Shown here: positions 1 to 8,960 of the stretch, piece by piece
Position numbering within the stretch: position 1 is the first letter of the stretch
Layout: each line of letters begins with the position of its first letter
From: an uncultured Christensenella sp.
GTDB taxonomy: Bacteria; Bacillota; Clostridia; Christensenellales; Borkfalkiaceae
DNA length: 64,000 nucleotides
Direction: 5' to 3'
Assembly: GCA_910585705.1 (NCBI GenBank)
Contig: CAJUER010000001.1
Coordinates: forward strand, 306,651 to 370,650
Notes under the pieces: model-generated
Databases searched by the model: none
Told to the model about the DNA's origin: nothing
The model's input: the letters and a program-made list of their open reading frames with translations, nothing else
Made by a program: the position numbers and the translations under genes

Positions 1-906
1 GACGGCGCTCGTAATCTTACCGTAGAAGGGATAGGAACCGACGCGCGCATATTCCAGTGGGGTATGACCTTTAAAAATTCTAAATCAATAGAGATTTCCA
101 ACATAACGTTTGAAGATTATACGGAAGACGCTTGTAGTTTCGAAGGCGACAAAAAGCAAACCACAGTTGATACGTTTACTACTCAACGTACATGGCTTCA
201 TAATAATACGTTTGAAGAGGGCTATAACTATTGGGATGTTTGCAACGAGCAGGATAAGCACGACGGAGACGGCTCGACGGACTTTAAGTATTGTTCTTAT
301 ATTACGCTTGCATATAACCATTACGTCAAGACTCATAAAACGGGTCTGATAGGCGGAGCAAACGACCAGCTTACTGCAAACGTTACTTTCCACCATAATT
401 ATTACGAGGGATGTAGGGCAAGGCTTCCGCTGGCAAGACAGGCGAATATGCATATGTACAACAACTACTATCATGATTCGACCGACACGAGTATTTCGTT
501 AAGAGCAAACGCTTACGCATTCATAGAGTATTGCTACTTTGACGGTGCAAATAATAAAATGATTAATATTCAGGGTATGGGTACCGACAAAGCCGCAGGA
601 ACGTACGGTGTTGCGAAATTGTACAACTGTGTAATGGACGGCAAGGGCGGTTATACCTATCAGTCGCTCAATGCTGAGGATAATACCGAAGCAAAGAAGA
701 AGCTGATGATAGTTGACGTAGGTTCGGACAGAGCTAAAAAGGTTGTAAATTCTAACACATTCGGTCAAAACTTCGACACCGATTCGACTAAGTTCTATTA
801 TGACTCTACAAACAATGTGTCAAAAGTCAGTAATTTAATCACTGATACGGCAAAGGTTAAAACAGAAATACCCAAACTTGCGGGTGTGCTTAAAGCAGTA
901 AAATAA
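1..906 (+). CDS. Pectate lyase, PL1-like, 5'-truncated by window edge
   Basis: The reading frame is open from the first base, so the N-terminus and any signal peptide lie outside the window; about 301 codons are visible. The protein has the right-handed parallel beta-helix signature of family 1 pectate lyases: an early DGARNLTVEGIGTD strand, a DGDGSTDFKYCSYITLAYN segment at the usual calcium-site region, LIGGAND, VTFHHNYY, and the catalytic arginine motif RARLPLAR followed by MHMYNNYY. Family members cleave polygalacturonate by beta-elimination outside the cell. The gene ends in a strong terminator, so it is the last gene of its transcript. Family is clear; substrate and secretion are inferred. 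Confidence 0.9.
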   Translation, partial: DGARNLTVEGIGTDARIFQWGMTFKNSKSIEISNITFEDYTEDACSFEGDKKQTTVDTFTTQRTWLHNNTFEEGYNYWDVCNEQDKHDGDGSTDFKYCSYITLAYNHYVKTHKTGLIGGANDQLTANVTFHHNYYEGCRARLPLARQANMHMYNNYYHDSTDTSISLRANAYAFIEYCYFDGANNKMINIQGMGTDKAAGTYGVAKLYNCVMDGKGGYTYQSLNAEDNTEAKKKLMIVDVGSDRAKKVVNSNTFGQNFDTDSTKFYYDSTNNVSKVSNLITDTAKVKTEIPKLAGVLKAVK

Positions 907-910
907 GCGA

Positions 911-959
911 AAACAATATAAAAGGCTTTGCTTAACGGCAAAGCTTTTTATATTGTTTA
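911..959. terminator. Long palindromic, probably bidirectional terminator
   Basis: GCTTTGC (925-931) and GCAAAGC (938-944) enclose loop TTAACG and are followed by five T. The outer flanks AAACAATATAAAA and TTTTATATTGTTT extend the stem to about 20 bp with one bulge, which gives an A-rich left and U-rich right arm and could work in both directions. It separates the pectate lyase gene from uvrC. Confidence 0.85.
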
Positions 960-976
960 AATAGTGTCTATAAATA

Positions 977-1005
977 TTGCAAATCACACTGTAATGTGGT
1001 ATAAT
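977..1005 (+). promoter_or_regulatory. Sigma-A type promoter of uvrC
   Basis: A -35 TTGCAA (977-982), a 17-bp spacer and a perfect -10 TATAAT (1000-1005). Transcription would begin near 1012, on top of the start codon region, so the mRNA should be leaderless or nearly so. Confidence 0.7.
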
Positions 1006-1010
1006 TAAAA

Positions 1011-2831
1011 ATGGCGGTTATGGATATAATAAAGGAAAAACTTAAACTTCTGCCGGACAGCTCCGGAGTATATATAATGCTTGATAAATATTCGAATGTT
1101 ATATATGTGGGGAAGGCACGCGTACTGAAAAATAGGGTTCGCCAGTATTTCCATAATTCACCCAAGCCCGAAAAAGTTATGAAAATGGTTGAAAACATAG
1201 CGGATTTCAACTATATAATAACAAACAGCGAAATCGATGCGCTGGCGCTTGAAAATAACTTAATAAAAAAGTACAAGCCGAAATATAACATTCTTTTAAA
1301 AGATGACAAAACTTATCCGTACATTAAGGCAAATATCAAAGAGGAATTTCCTAATTTCTGCATTACCAGAAAAATCAAAAAGGACGGAAACAGATATTTC
1401 GGTCCGTTTATGGGCGGAATAAGCTGTAAAGACGTTCTCGATACGTTGCAGCTTACTTTCAGCGTCAGGCTGTGCCATACGCAGATTACGCAAAAATGCA
1501 AGCGTGAGTGTTTGAATTTTCATATCAAACGTTGCACTGCGCCGTGCGCGCACAAAGTCGATAAAGAAGAGTACGCGCATCAGGTAAAAAAAGCTTTGGA
1601 ATTTCTCGACGGAAACTATAAAGATGCGGAACAGGTTTTAAAAAATAAAATGCTGTCCGCCGCCGACGGAGAAAATTTTGAGCTGGCTCTCGAATATAAA
1701 AATAAGCTTGCAATGCTTTCCAAGCTCGAATCCAAGCGTATCACGGCAATCGGCAAATATATCGACGCTGACATAATCGCATATTCCACAAACAATTTGT
1801 ATTCCGCCGTCAACGTGCTTATAACACGCAAGGGCTTCATGCAGGGCGGAACCAATTACGCTTTGGATGAGGCGCATTTGTCCGACGGTGAAGCGCTTAC
1901 GGCTTTTATAATTCAGTACTATGCAAACCACGAAATCCCGCCCGAAATTATAGTGGAAGATTTTGGCGAGAAGCAGCTTTTGCAGGACTACTTCAAAGAA
2001 AAGTTCAACAAGTCGGTTGAAATTACGCAGGCAAAGCAGGGGCTTAAAGCGCGACTTTTGAAAATGGCGCAAAAGAATGCGGTGGAATATCTCGAAAAAT
2101 CGGTCGACAAAATTAAGCACCGCGACGATATGACGGTAAACGCCTGTACGCGCTTGCAGAAGCTTCTTTCGCTTAAAAAGTATCCGCGCAGAATGGAGTG
2201 TTACGATATTTCGAATATCAGCGGCGTAGATAAAGTTGCGTCTATGGTGGTATTTATAGACGGCGAGGCGGACAGAACGAGTTATAGAAGGTTTAAAATC
2301 AGAACGGTTGAGGGCGCAAACGATTTTGCTTCCTTGCAGGAGGTTCTGACGCGCAGACTTTCGAAGCTGGGCACGGATGATGAGGAGCGTTTCCCCAAAC
2401 CCGATTTAATTATAATCGATGGCGGTAAAGGTCAATTATCTGCGGTAAAAGAAATTTTTGACGGTATGCATATAGACGGCATAGAACTAATCTCTCTTGC
2501 AAAACGCGAGGAGGAAGTTTTTACTCTCAACCGCGAAGAGAGCGTTAAAATTTCGCACCGTGATTTTTCATTGAAAATGTTGCAGAGAATCCGCGATGAA
2601 GCGCATCGATTTGCAATTACCTATTTCAGAAATCTTCATTCAAAGCGCAATCTTGAAAGTGTGCTTACGGAAATAGACGGGGTAGGTAAGGTAAAGCGAA
2701 TTGCCTTAATGGAGAAGTTCGGAACGCTTGATAAAATTATGAGCGCGAGCGTTGACGAGCTTGCAAAATGCGAGGGAATAGGAAATAGTCTTGCAATAAA
2801 AATAAAAGAATATTTTGAAGAAAACTTATGA
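1011..2831 (+). CDS. uvrC: Excinuclease ABC subunit C (UvrC)
   Basis: UvrC makes the 3' and 5' incisions of nucleotide excision repair with UvrA and UvrB. The 606-residue protein has the full family layout: an N-terminal GIY-YIG nuclease (SSGVYIML then VIYVGKA), a Cys-rich linker (CKRECLNFHIKRCTAPC), a UVR-type region near residues 200-235, the RNase H-like nuclease with MECYDISNISG and LIIIDGGKGQL, and tandem helix-hairpin-helix motifs at the C-terminus (IDGVGKVKR, CEGIGNSLA). The annotated start gives MAVMDIIKEK. The second Met at 1020 matches family N-termini better and fits a promoter whose start point is about 1012. No Shine-Dalgarno is visible for either. The stop overlaps the next start (ATGA). 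Confidence 0.97.
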   Translation: MAVMDIIKEKLKLLPDSSGVYIMLDKYSNVIYVGKARVLKNRVRQYFHNSPKPEKVMKMVENIADFNYIITNSEIDALALENNLIKKYKPKYNILLKDDKTYPYIKANIKEEFPNFCITRKIKKDGNRYFGPFMGGISCKDVLDTLQLTFSVRLCHTQITQKCKRECLNFHIKRCTAPCAHKVDKEEYAHQVKKALEFLDGNYKDAEQVLKNKMLSAADGENFELALEYKNKLAMLSKLESKRITAIGKYIDADIIAYSTNNLYSAVNVLITRKGFMQGGTNYALDEAHLSDGEALTAFIIQYYANHEIPPEIIVEDFGEKQLLQDYFKEKFNKSVEITQAKQGLKARLLKMAQKNAVEYLEKSVDKIKHRDDMTVNACTRLQKLLSLKKYPRRMECYDISNISGVDKVASMVVFIDGEADRTSYRRFKIRTVEGANDFASLQEVLTRRLSKLGTDDEERFPKPDLIIIDGGKGQLSAVKEIFDGMHIDGIELISLAKREEEVFTLNREESVKISHRDFSLKMLQRIRDEAHRFAITYFRNLHSKRNLESVLTEIDGVGKVKRIALMEKFGTLDKIMSASVDELAKCEGIGNSLAIKIKEYFEENL

Positions 2832-3649
2832 AAAAGCTTAATTATAAACTAATAGTTTCCGATTTTGACGGAACGCTTATAAACGATAACAATGAAATCA
2901 CCGAAACGGTTAAACGCGCCGTAAAAGAATACGTTGCGGTCGGAGGAATATTTACCGTTTGCACGGGCAGAATGTTGCGTTCGATAATGCCGCGTGTGAA
3001 AGAGTTGGGATTAAGCGGGCTTGTCGCGGCTTATCAGGGCACGGTCATAGCCGAAATAGATAGCGGCAAAATTTTGAAAAGCAGCGGCATAAGCTGCAAA
3101 CAAGCTTCGGAAATTTGCAAATTTTTAAAAAGTATACAGGCAAATATAAACGTTTACAGCAACGAAAATTTGTATACCAATATCGTCAAGGACGATAAGT
3201 ACCTCAACATTTATGAACAGATTACGGGAGTGGACGCCGTTTGCGTCGATGATATAGAAGAATTTGTTTTGGCTAATGCAAAAGACTGCCAAAAAATTGC
3301 CTGCCTTGTATTCCCAGAAAACAGGCAAGAGCTGTATGAGGTTCTGAAAAATCGTTTCGGTGCAGAATTTGACGTTACTTGCAGTGCAAACGTTCTTGTG
3401 GAAATTTCTCCGTTAGGCTCGACGAAGGGTGCGGCGGTTGAATACATAGCAAACAGATTCGGCGTCGATATTGCGGAAACGATTGCCGTCGGCGACAACT
3501 TAAACGACCTTTCTATGATAGAGAAAGCAGGACTCGGCGTAGCGGTAGGTAATGCCGTTGAAGAACTGAAAAATGCAGCGGATTTTGTTGCTGTGACGAA
3601 TAATGAGGGTGCAGTCGCCCAAATTATAGAAAAATTCGGATTAATATAG
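2828..3649 (+). CDS. Cof-type HAD-superfamily phosphatase
   Basis: A 273-residue haloacid-dehalogenase hydrolase of the Cof/YwpJ type, whose members dephosphorylate sugar phosphates, nucleotides or FMN in the cytoplasm. Motif I is DFDGTL with the nucleophilic Asp near residue 12; motif II is CTGR; motif IV is GDNLNDLSMI close to the C-terminus, with the cap domain between. The start overlaps the uvrC stop by 4 nt, indicating translational coupling. Substrate cannot be read from sequence. Confidence 0.88.
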   Translation: MKKLNYKLIVSDFDGTLINDNNEITETVKRAVKEYVAVGGIFTVCTGRMLRSIMPRVKELGLSGLVAAYQGTVIAEIDSGKILKSSGISCKQASEICKFLKSIQANINVYSNENLYTNIVKDDKYLNIYEQITGVDAVCVDDIEEFVLANAKDCQKIACLVFPENRQELYEVLKNRFGAEFDVTCSANVLVEISPLGSTKGAAVEYIANRFGVDIAETIAVGDNLNDLSMIEKAGLGVAVGNAVEELKNAADFVAVTNNEGAVAQIIEKFGLI

Positions 3650-3653
3650 TACT

Positions 3654-5822
3654 ATGTGTGAAATACTTGCGCCTGCCGGCGGTAAAAACAGCGCAACGGC
3701 GGCAATAAATGCAGGAGCCGACGCTATATATCTCGGTCTTTCCGATTTTTCTGCCAGGAGTTCGGCGGAAAATTTCAATATGGCTGAATTTAAGGAAATC
3801 TGCGGTTACGCCCATGCTTTCGAGGTAAAGGTGTACGTCGCGTTGAATACGGTCGTAAAAGATTGCGAGCTTAAAAAATTTTTTAATACCGCAGTGGAAG
3901 CATGGAATTGCGGTGCCGACGCGCTTATTATTCAAGATATATTTTTGGGCAAATATCTTAAAAGCAAATTTTCGCAAATTGTGTTGCATCTTTCAACGCA
4001 GGCGGGAACGTGTAACGAATACGGTGCGCGTCTTGCAAAAGAGTATGGTTTTGACAGGGTAATTGTTGCCCGCGAAACCAAGATTTCCAATATAGAAAAA
4101 ATAAGTAAGATAATAGAAACGGAAGTTTTCGTTCAGGGTGCATTGTGCACTTGTTTTTCCGGGCAGTGCTATATGTCGTCTTTCGCGGGCGGTAACAGCG
4201 GAAATCGCGGCAGGTGTAAACAGCCTTGCAGAAAGCTTTATTCTATCGACAGGCGCGGATTTGAAGAAGAGGCGTACAGACTTTCATTGTCGGATTTATG
4301 CGTCGGTGAAAGCATTAGAGAATTTATCCGCGCAGGCGTTAAATCATTTAAGATAGAAGGACGGATGAGACGGCAGGAGTACGTTGCGGCGGCTGTTGGA
4401 TATTATAAGAGCATTTTGAACGATGAACGCGCGGATTTGATGGTGTTAAAGCGCACCTTTAATCGCGGCAATTACACTAATGGGCTTGCGTTCGGGCAGG
4501 ATAAAAGTTTTATATCTTCTGCTGTGCAGGGGCATATCGGTGAATACGTCGGAGTTATCAAAGTTGAAAACTCAAAGTACGTCTGCCTCAGCAGTTCAAA
4601 GTTTTCTGCAGGCGACGGTTTCAAAATTCTTCGCGGCGGTAAAGAGGTTGGCGGAGGCTGTTTCGGCGGAGAAGCAAAGGGCGGCTTTGTGGTTTCCTCA
4701 CGCGACAGACTTAAAAACGGCGATAAGGTTTTTATTACCACAGATACGGCGTTAAATAAACGACTACTTGAAAATAAAAGATTAATCGATTTGGATATTT
4801 CCGCAAAATTTTACGGTGGTATGCCTGCGGAAGTGGTCATAAACGGAAAAGTTTTTAAAGGTAAAAAAGAACTGCAATACGCGCAAAACAGACCGCTTTC
4901 GATAGAGGATATAGAGGACAGTTTTAATAAAATCGATATATATCCCTTTCGTCCGCGTTTTAAAGAAGTTTTAACCGACAATGCATTTTTACCCAAATCA
5001 GAGCTTAATTCTTTGCGAAGAGAGATTTATGCGGAGTACTATGCGTGGCGTAGTGAGTCAAAAAACAAGGTTATCGAAGCCAATTTCGGTTTTGAAACTC
5101 CGATTTCGGGGCAAAACGTTAAAACAGCAGTAATATGCACTAATTTAAACAGCGTGACGGCGGATATAGGTATTTTAAAGCTTGACAGCTTTTCGGTAGA
5201 TATTGAGTCGTTTTTGTCGGCGTTCAGGGGTGAAAAATATTTATTCGTACCGCCGTATATGACCGGCGAAGAAGTTTTGAGAATTAAAGAATTATGCAAG
5301 GACTTCGACGGAATTTACTGCGATTCATATTTCGGTCTTTTGCTTGCCCGCGAGTTGGGTGTTGCGTTTTTTGCGGGAACGGGTTTCAACATTACCAACG
5401 CGCTGTCGTTATCTCAGTGTAAAGTAAAATATATTGCGGTATCGAAAGAGCTTACGCAAAAGGAAGCCGAAAATCTGTCGGCGCACAACACTTTTTATCT
5501 CGTCGGCGGAAATATAAAAGTCATGGACCTTATATACTGTCCTTTTGAAAAAAAGTGCGCGGACTGCGACAAACGCACGGATTATACGTTGACTGATTCC
5601 GAAGGGCGAAAATTTCCGCTTCGCCGCTATAAAACTTCGGAATGCAGGTTCGAGGTTTTCAACTGTGCCGATTTGTCTGTAAAAAATTGCGCAATGGGCA
5701 AATTGTTTGACTTGACGCTTTCCGAGAGCGCAGGCGGATTTAAAGCTTCGCTCGATTTAAACGAATACGAAAAATCATTAAAAAATATCACGCGCGGACA
5801 TTCCGTTAAAGGTATAGAATAG
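3654..5822 (+). CDS. U32 family peptidase / tRNA-hydroxylation-type protein
   Basis: A 722-residue U32 protein starting MCEILAPAGGKNSA. It carries the U32 cysteine signature in the order CTCFSGQCYMSS, GNRGRCKQPCR, and further Cys near the C-terminus (CPFEKKCADC). In bacteria the long U32 proteins (TrhP/RlhA/YegQ relatives) act in prephenate-dependent hydroxylation of tRNA or rRNA uridine or cytidine, probably through an Fe-S cluster; older annotations say collagenase. The extra C-terminal half matches the long U32-DUF3656 form. It sits 4 nt after the HAD gene and 13 nt before mutS2. Which RNA it modifies is not shown. Confidence 0.88.
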   Translation: MCEILAPAGGKNSATAAINAGADAIYLGLSDFSARSSAENFNMAEFKEICGYAHAFEVKVYVALNTVVKDCELKKFFNTAVEAWNCGADALIIQDIFLGKYLKSKFSQIVLHLSTQAGTCNEYGARLAKEYGFDRVIVARETKISNIEKISKIIETEVFVQGALCTCFSGQCYMSSFAGGNSGNRGRCKQPCRKLYSIDRRGFEEEAYRLSLSDLCVGESIREFIRAGVKSFKIEGRMRRQEYVAAAVGYYKSILNDERADLMVLKRTFNRGNYTNGLAFGQDKSFISSAVQGHIGEYVGVIKVENSKYVCLSSSKFSAGDGFKILRGGKEVGGGCFGGEAKGGFVVSSRDRLKNGDKVFITTDTALNKRLLENKRLIDLDISAKFYGGMPAEVVINGKVFKGKKELQYAQNRPLSIEDIEDSFNKIDIYPFRPRFKEVLTDNAFLPKSELNSLRREIYAEYYAWRSESKNKVIEANFGFETPISGQNVKTAVICTNLNSVTADIGILKLDSFSVDIESFLSAFRGEKYLFVPPYMTGEEVLRIKELCKDFDGIYCDSYFGLLLARELGVAFFAGTGFNITNALSLSQCKVKYIAVSKELTQKEAENLSAHNTFYLVGGNIKVMDLIYCPFEKKCADCDKRTDYTLTDSEGRKFPLRRYKTSECRFEVFNCADLSVKNCAMGKLFDLTLSESAGGFKASLDLNEYEKSLKNITRGHSVKGIE

Positions 5823-5835
5823 CCGGTATAAATAC

Positions 5836-8196
5836 ATGGATCTGAAAAGTTTGGAGAGACTCGAACTTGATAAAATTCTTTCTGCGGCAAGCTGTTTCGC
5901 CGTGCTCGGCGAAGGCGTGCGGAAGGTAAAGGAAAGTACCCCTTCGACTGAGTTGAAAGAGGTGCGTTTTCGTCTTGCCGCTACGGAGGAATGCGACAGG
6001 CTTTTGTACCGCTATGGCGTGAGCAAAATAGAATATTTTTCCGACGTAACGGAAATTTTAAACCTTTCCGCGAAGGGCGCTGCCCTATCCTGCGGTGAAC
6101 TTTTAGATGTGTGCGCTCTGCTTCGTTCTGCGCGGATTGCGTGCGATTCGCTTGACAGGGTTACCGATGAAGAAATTATTGTTATGCGCGAACTTGCAAA
6201 CAAGCTTTATTTCGACAAAGGGCTGGAAGATGAAATAACAAGTAAAATTATTTCTAAGGATGCCGTCAGCGATTTTGCAAGCGATAAGCTATATTCCATA
6301 AGAAGTAGAATAAAAAGCCTTAACGAAAGAATAAGGTCGAAGCTGTCGGAATATTTAAGCAAAGACGCGCAGTATTTGCAGGACGGAATAGTAACCATAA
6401 GAAACGAAAGGTACGTTATTCCCGTAAAAGCGGAATATAAGAACCGCGTGCGCGGTTTTGTGCACGACCGTTCCCAAACGGGTGCAACTTTCTTCATTGA
6501 ACCTGAATATGTGCTGGAACTCAATAACGAGCTTATTGCCCTGACTATTGACGAGCGCGAAGAGGTTGAAGCAATTTTGCGTTCTCTGTCATCGCGTGTC
6601 GGCAGCGTATGCGATAGCCTAAAAGCCGATATGGAAATTTTAGCCGAAATGGATTCCTGCTTTGCGCGTGCCGAGTACTGCTATAAGCAGCATTGCGTAA
6701 AACCCGAAGTCAACGCAAAAGGATTTATAAAAATAGTTAAGGGCAGACACCCTTTAATAGACGCAAAAAACATTGTTCCCGTTTCGGTAGAGTTGGGTAC
6801 GGATTACGATTTCTTGATTTTAAGCGGTGCAAACACGGGCGGAAAAACCGTAACGCTTAAAATGTGCGGATTGTTTTGTCTTATGGCGGCATGCGGTCTG
6901 TTTATTCCTGCGGCGGCGGGAAGTAACGTCTGCGTGTTTGAAAATATTTTCTGCGACATAGGCGACAACCAAAGCATAGAAGAGAGTCTTTCCACATTCT
7001 CGTCGCATATGCTTAATATAATTAATATTTGCAAGGGCGCGGACTCTAAAAGTCTTGTTCTTATAGACGAACTTGGCGGGGGAACCAATCCCGACGAGGG
7101 GCAGGCGATAGCTAAATCGGTGGTCGGGCATCTTTTAAAGCGCAAATGTAAAGGGATAGTAACAACGCATTTCACGCCTTTAAAAGAATACGCCTATACG
7201 CTTGACAGGGTTGAAAACGCCAGTATGGAATTTGATTCTAACACCTTGAAACCGCTTTACAGCATTAAGGTGGGGCTACCCGGTGCAAGCAACGCGCTTG
7301 CCATTTTAAGAAGACTCGGAATGGACGACGCAATTTTGGACGACGCGCTGAGCTTTCTTTCGGAAGGCGCGCGCAGTTTTGAAAACGTACTTCACGTTGC
7401 GGAAGAAAGCAGAATCCGCGCGGACGAAAAGCTTGCCGAAGTCAAAGCGATGGAAGAAGAATGGAAGCAAAAGCTTGCCGAACTTAATGCGCGCAACGAC
7501 GAGCTAATCAAGGAAAAGGAAAAAATCGCCCGTTCCGCACGTGTGGAAAGCCGCAGAATCATTTCCGAACGCACGGAGCGTGCCGAAGAGATTTTAGGAG
7601 AGATCGAGCGGATTTTCAAAGCGGAAACAATAAATCAGAGCGACCTTATAAGAGCGCGCACTCTTAAAAATAAGCTTAAAGATATTTCTTACGCTGAAGA
7701 CGGCGAAAAAGTTGCTTCGGCAGGTTTTGTTAAGGCGACTAAGGATAATCTGAAAGAGGGCTTAAAGGTCTTTATCAATCCAATGCAATGTTACGGAAAC
7801 GTCGTTTCGTACTCGCCGAAGAAGGACGAAGCCGAAGTTATGTGCGGAAGTATGAAGCTTCGCTGTAAGGTTTCTGATCTTATGATAACGGGTAAAACCG
7901 AACAAAATCCACAAAAGGTCAAAGTGGTTAAAAATATTCCTGCGAACGTACAGCCCGAGCTTGAAATAAATCTTCTGGGACTTACCGTAGAAGAAGCGCT
8001 GTATGAAGTCGATAATTTTATCGACAGGGCGGTGACGGGCAATCTCGAAGAAATAAAAGTTATTCACGGCGTAGGTACTGGAAAACTCAAAAACGCAATA
8101 TCTAAGCACCTTGCAAGGCATAAAAACGTAGAGTCGTTCCGTCTGGGTAAATACGGCGAAGGCGAAACGGGAGTAACGATAATAAGAATCAAATAG
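5836..8196 (+). CDS. mutS2: MutS2 endonuclease / ribosome-rescue ATPase
   Basis: A 786-residue MutS2. MutS2 lacks the mismatch-binding domain; it suppresses recombination and, in Bacillus, splits collided ribosomes. Visible features: the MutS core, Walker A LSGANTGGKT in mid-protein, Walker B LVLIDELGGGTNP, a long charged coiled-coil clamp (about 510-620), a KOW-like segment, and a C-terminal Smr nuclease domain (EINLLGLTVEEA then IHGVGTGKLK). Length is normal. It is co-oriented with and close behind the U32 gene. Confidence 0.96.
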   Translation: MDLKSLERLELDKILSAASCFAVLGEGVRKVKESTPSTELKEVRFRLAATEECDRLLYRYGVSKIEYFSDVTEILNLSAKGAALSCGELLDVCALLRSARIACDSLDRVTDEEIIVMRELANKLYFDKGLEDEITSKIISKDAVSDFASDKLYSIRSRIKSLNERIRSKLSEYLSKDAQYLQDGIVTIRNERYVIPVKAEYKNRVRGFVHDRSQTGATFFIEPEYVLELNNELIALTIDEREEVEAILRSLSSRVGSVCDSLKADMEILAEMDSCFARAEYCYKQHCVKPEVNAKGFIKIVKGRHPLIDAKNIVPVSVELGTDYDFLILSGANTGGKTVTLKMCGLFCLMAACGLFIPAAAGSNVCVFENIFCDIGDNQSIEESLSTFSSHMLNIINICKGADSKSLVLIDELGGGTNPDEGQAIAKSVVGHLLKRKCKGIVTTHFTPLKEYAYTLDRVENASMEFDSNTLKPLYSIKVGLPGASNALAILRRLGMDDAILDDALSFLSEGARSFENVLHVAEESRIRADEKLAEVKAMEEEWKQKLAELNARNDELIKEKEKIARSARVESRRIISERTERAEEILGEIERIFKAETINQSDLIRARTLKNKLKDISYAEDGEKVASAGFVKATKDNLKEGLKVFINPMQCYGNVVSYSPKKDEAEVMCGSMKLRCKVSDLMITGKTEQNPQKVKVVKNIPANVQPELEINLLGLTVEEALYEVDNFIDRAVTGNLEEIKVIHGVGTGKLKNAISKHLARHKNVESFRLGKYGEGETGVTIIRIK

Positions 8197-8258
8197 TCAA
8201 GAATTATCCCTATACGTAATATTATATAAATAGTATTTAATATTTAGGGGTAAACTAA

Positions 8259-8960
8259 TTGAAAAGTAAATTCGTTACGGTTATAACAAACTCGCTGCTT
8301 CTTCTGATAGTTCTGGCTGTTTCGCTTATCGGCTTTTTCGGCGGTAACGCCGTCGCCGTGTCAAAAGACGGTGACAACCTTTATTACAATGCCGAGAACG
8401 GCGAAGGCGTTTCACTTATGTTCAACGTATACGAACATACGGATAACGTGCTCAAAATTTTAGACGCGCTTGACGAATACGGCGCTAAATCGACTTTCTT
8501 TATAGGCGGAAGCTGGGCTGACGACAATGTTGATTGCGTGCGCGAAATTTATAAACGCGGACACGAAATCGCAAGTCACGGCTATTTCCATAAGGACCAT
8601 TCGCGGCTTTCTTTTGAAGGCAACCTCGAAGAGATACGTCCAAGCGTAAAGCTTTTGAATATGATTTGCAACATAAAAATAACTTTGTTTGCTCCGCCTT
8701 CGGGCGCGTTCAACGAAGTTACCGCCAACGCTTGCAATTCACTGGGCTTAAAGGTTATAATGTGGAGCAGGGACACGATTGACTGGCGCGACCACGACGA
8801 AAATTTAATTATAACCCGCGCCACCAAAAATCTGAAAAAAGGCGAGTTTGTGCTTATGCATCCGACGGACTGCACTGTGACGGCTCTGCCTAAGATATTA
8901 ACTTACATAAGAGATAACGGATTAACCGCCGTTACGGTCTCGCAAAATTTAGGAGAATGA
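8259..8960 (+). CDS. Membrane-anchored NodB-fold protein, YlxY-like polysaccharide deacetylase homologue
   Basis: A 233-residue protein with a TTG start preceded by AGGGG. Residues 8-30 are a single hydrophobic segment (signal anchor). The rest is a NodB fold: STFFIGG, the zinc-binding histidines in ASHGYFHKDHS, the APPSGAFNE motif and a late LMHPTD histidine. The motif-1 Asp pair found in active esterases is absent; the position reads LMFNVYE. Bacillus YlxY is a similar divergent homologue, encoded next to an M16 peptidase as here. Catalytic activity is therefore doubtful; a cell-wall or sporulation-related role is an inference. The stop overlaps the next start. Confidence 0.82.
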   Translation: MKSKFVTVITNSLLLLIVLAVSLIGFFGGNAVAVSKDGDNLYYNAENGEGVSLMFNVYEHTDNVLKILDALDEYGAKSTFFIGGSWADDNVDCVREIYKRGHEIASHGYFHKDHSRLSFEGNLEEIRPSVKLLNMICNIKITLFAPPSGAFNEVTANACNSLGLKVIMWSRDTIDWRDHDENLIITRATKNLKKGEFVLMHPTDCTVTALPKILTYIRDNGLTAVTVSQNLGE

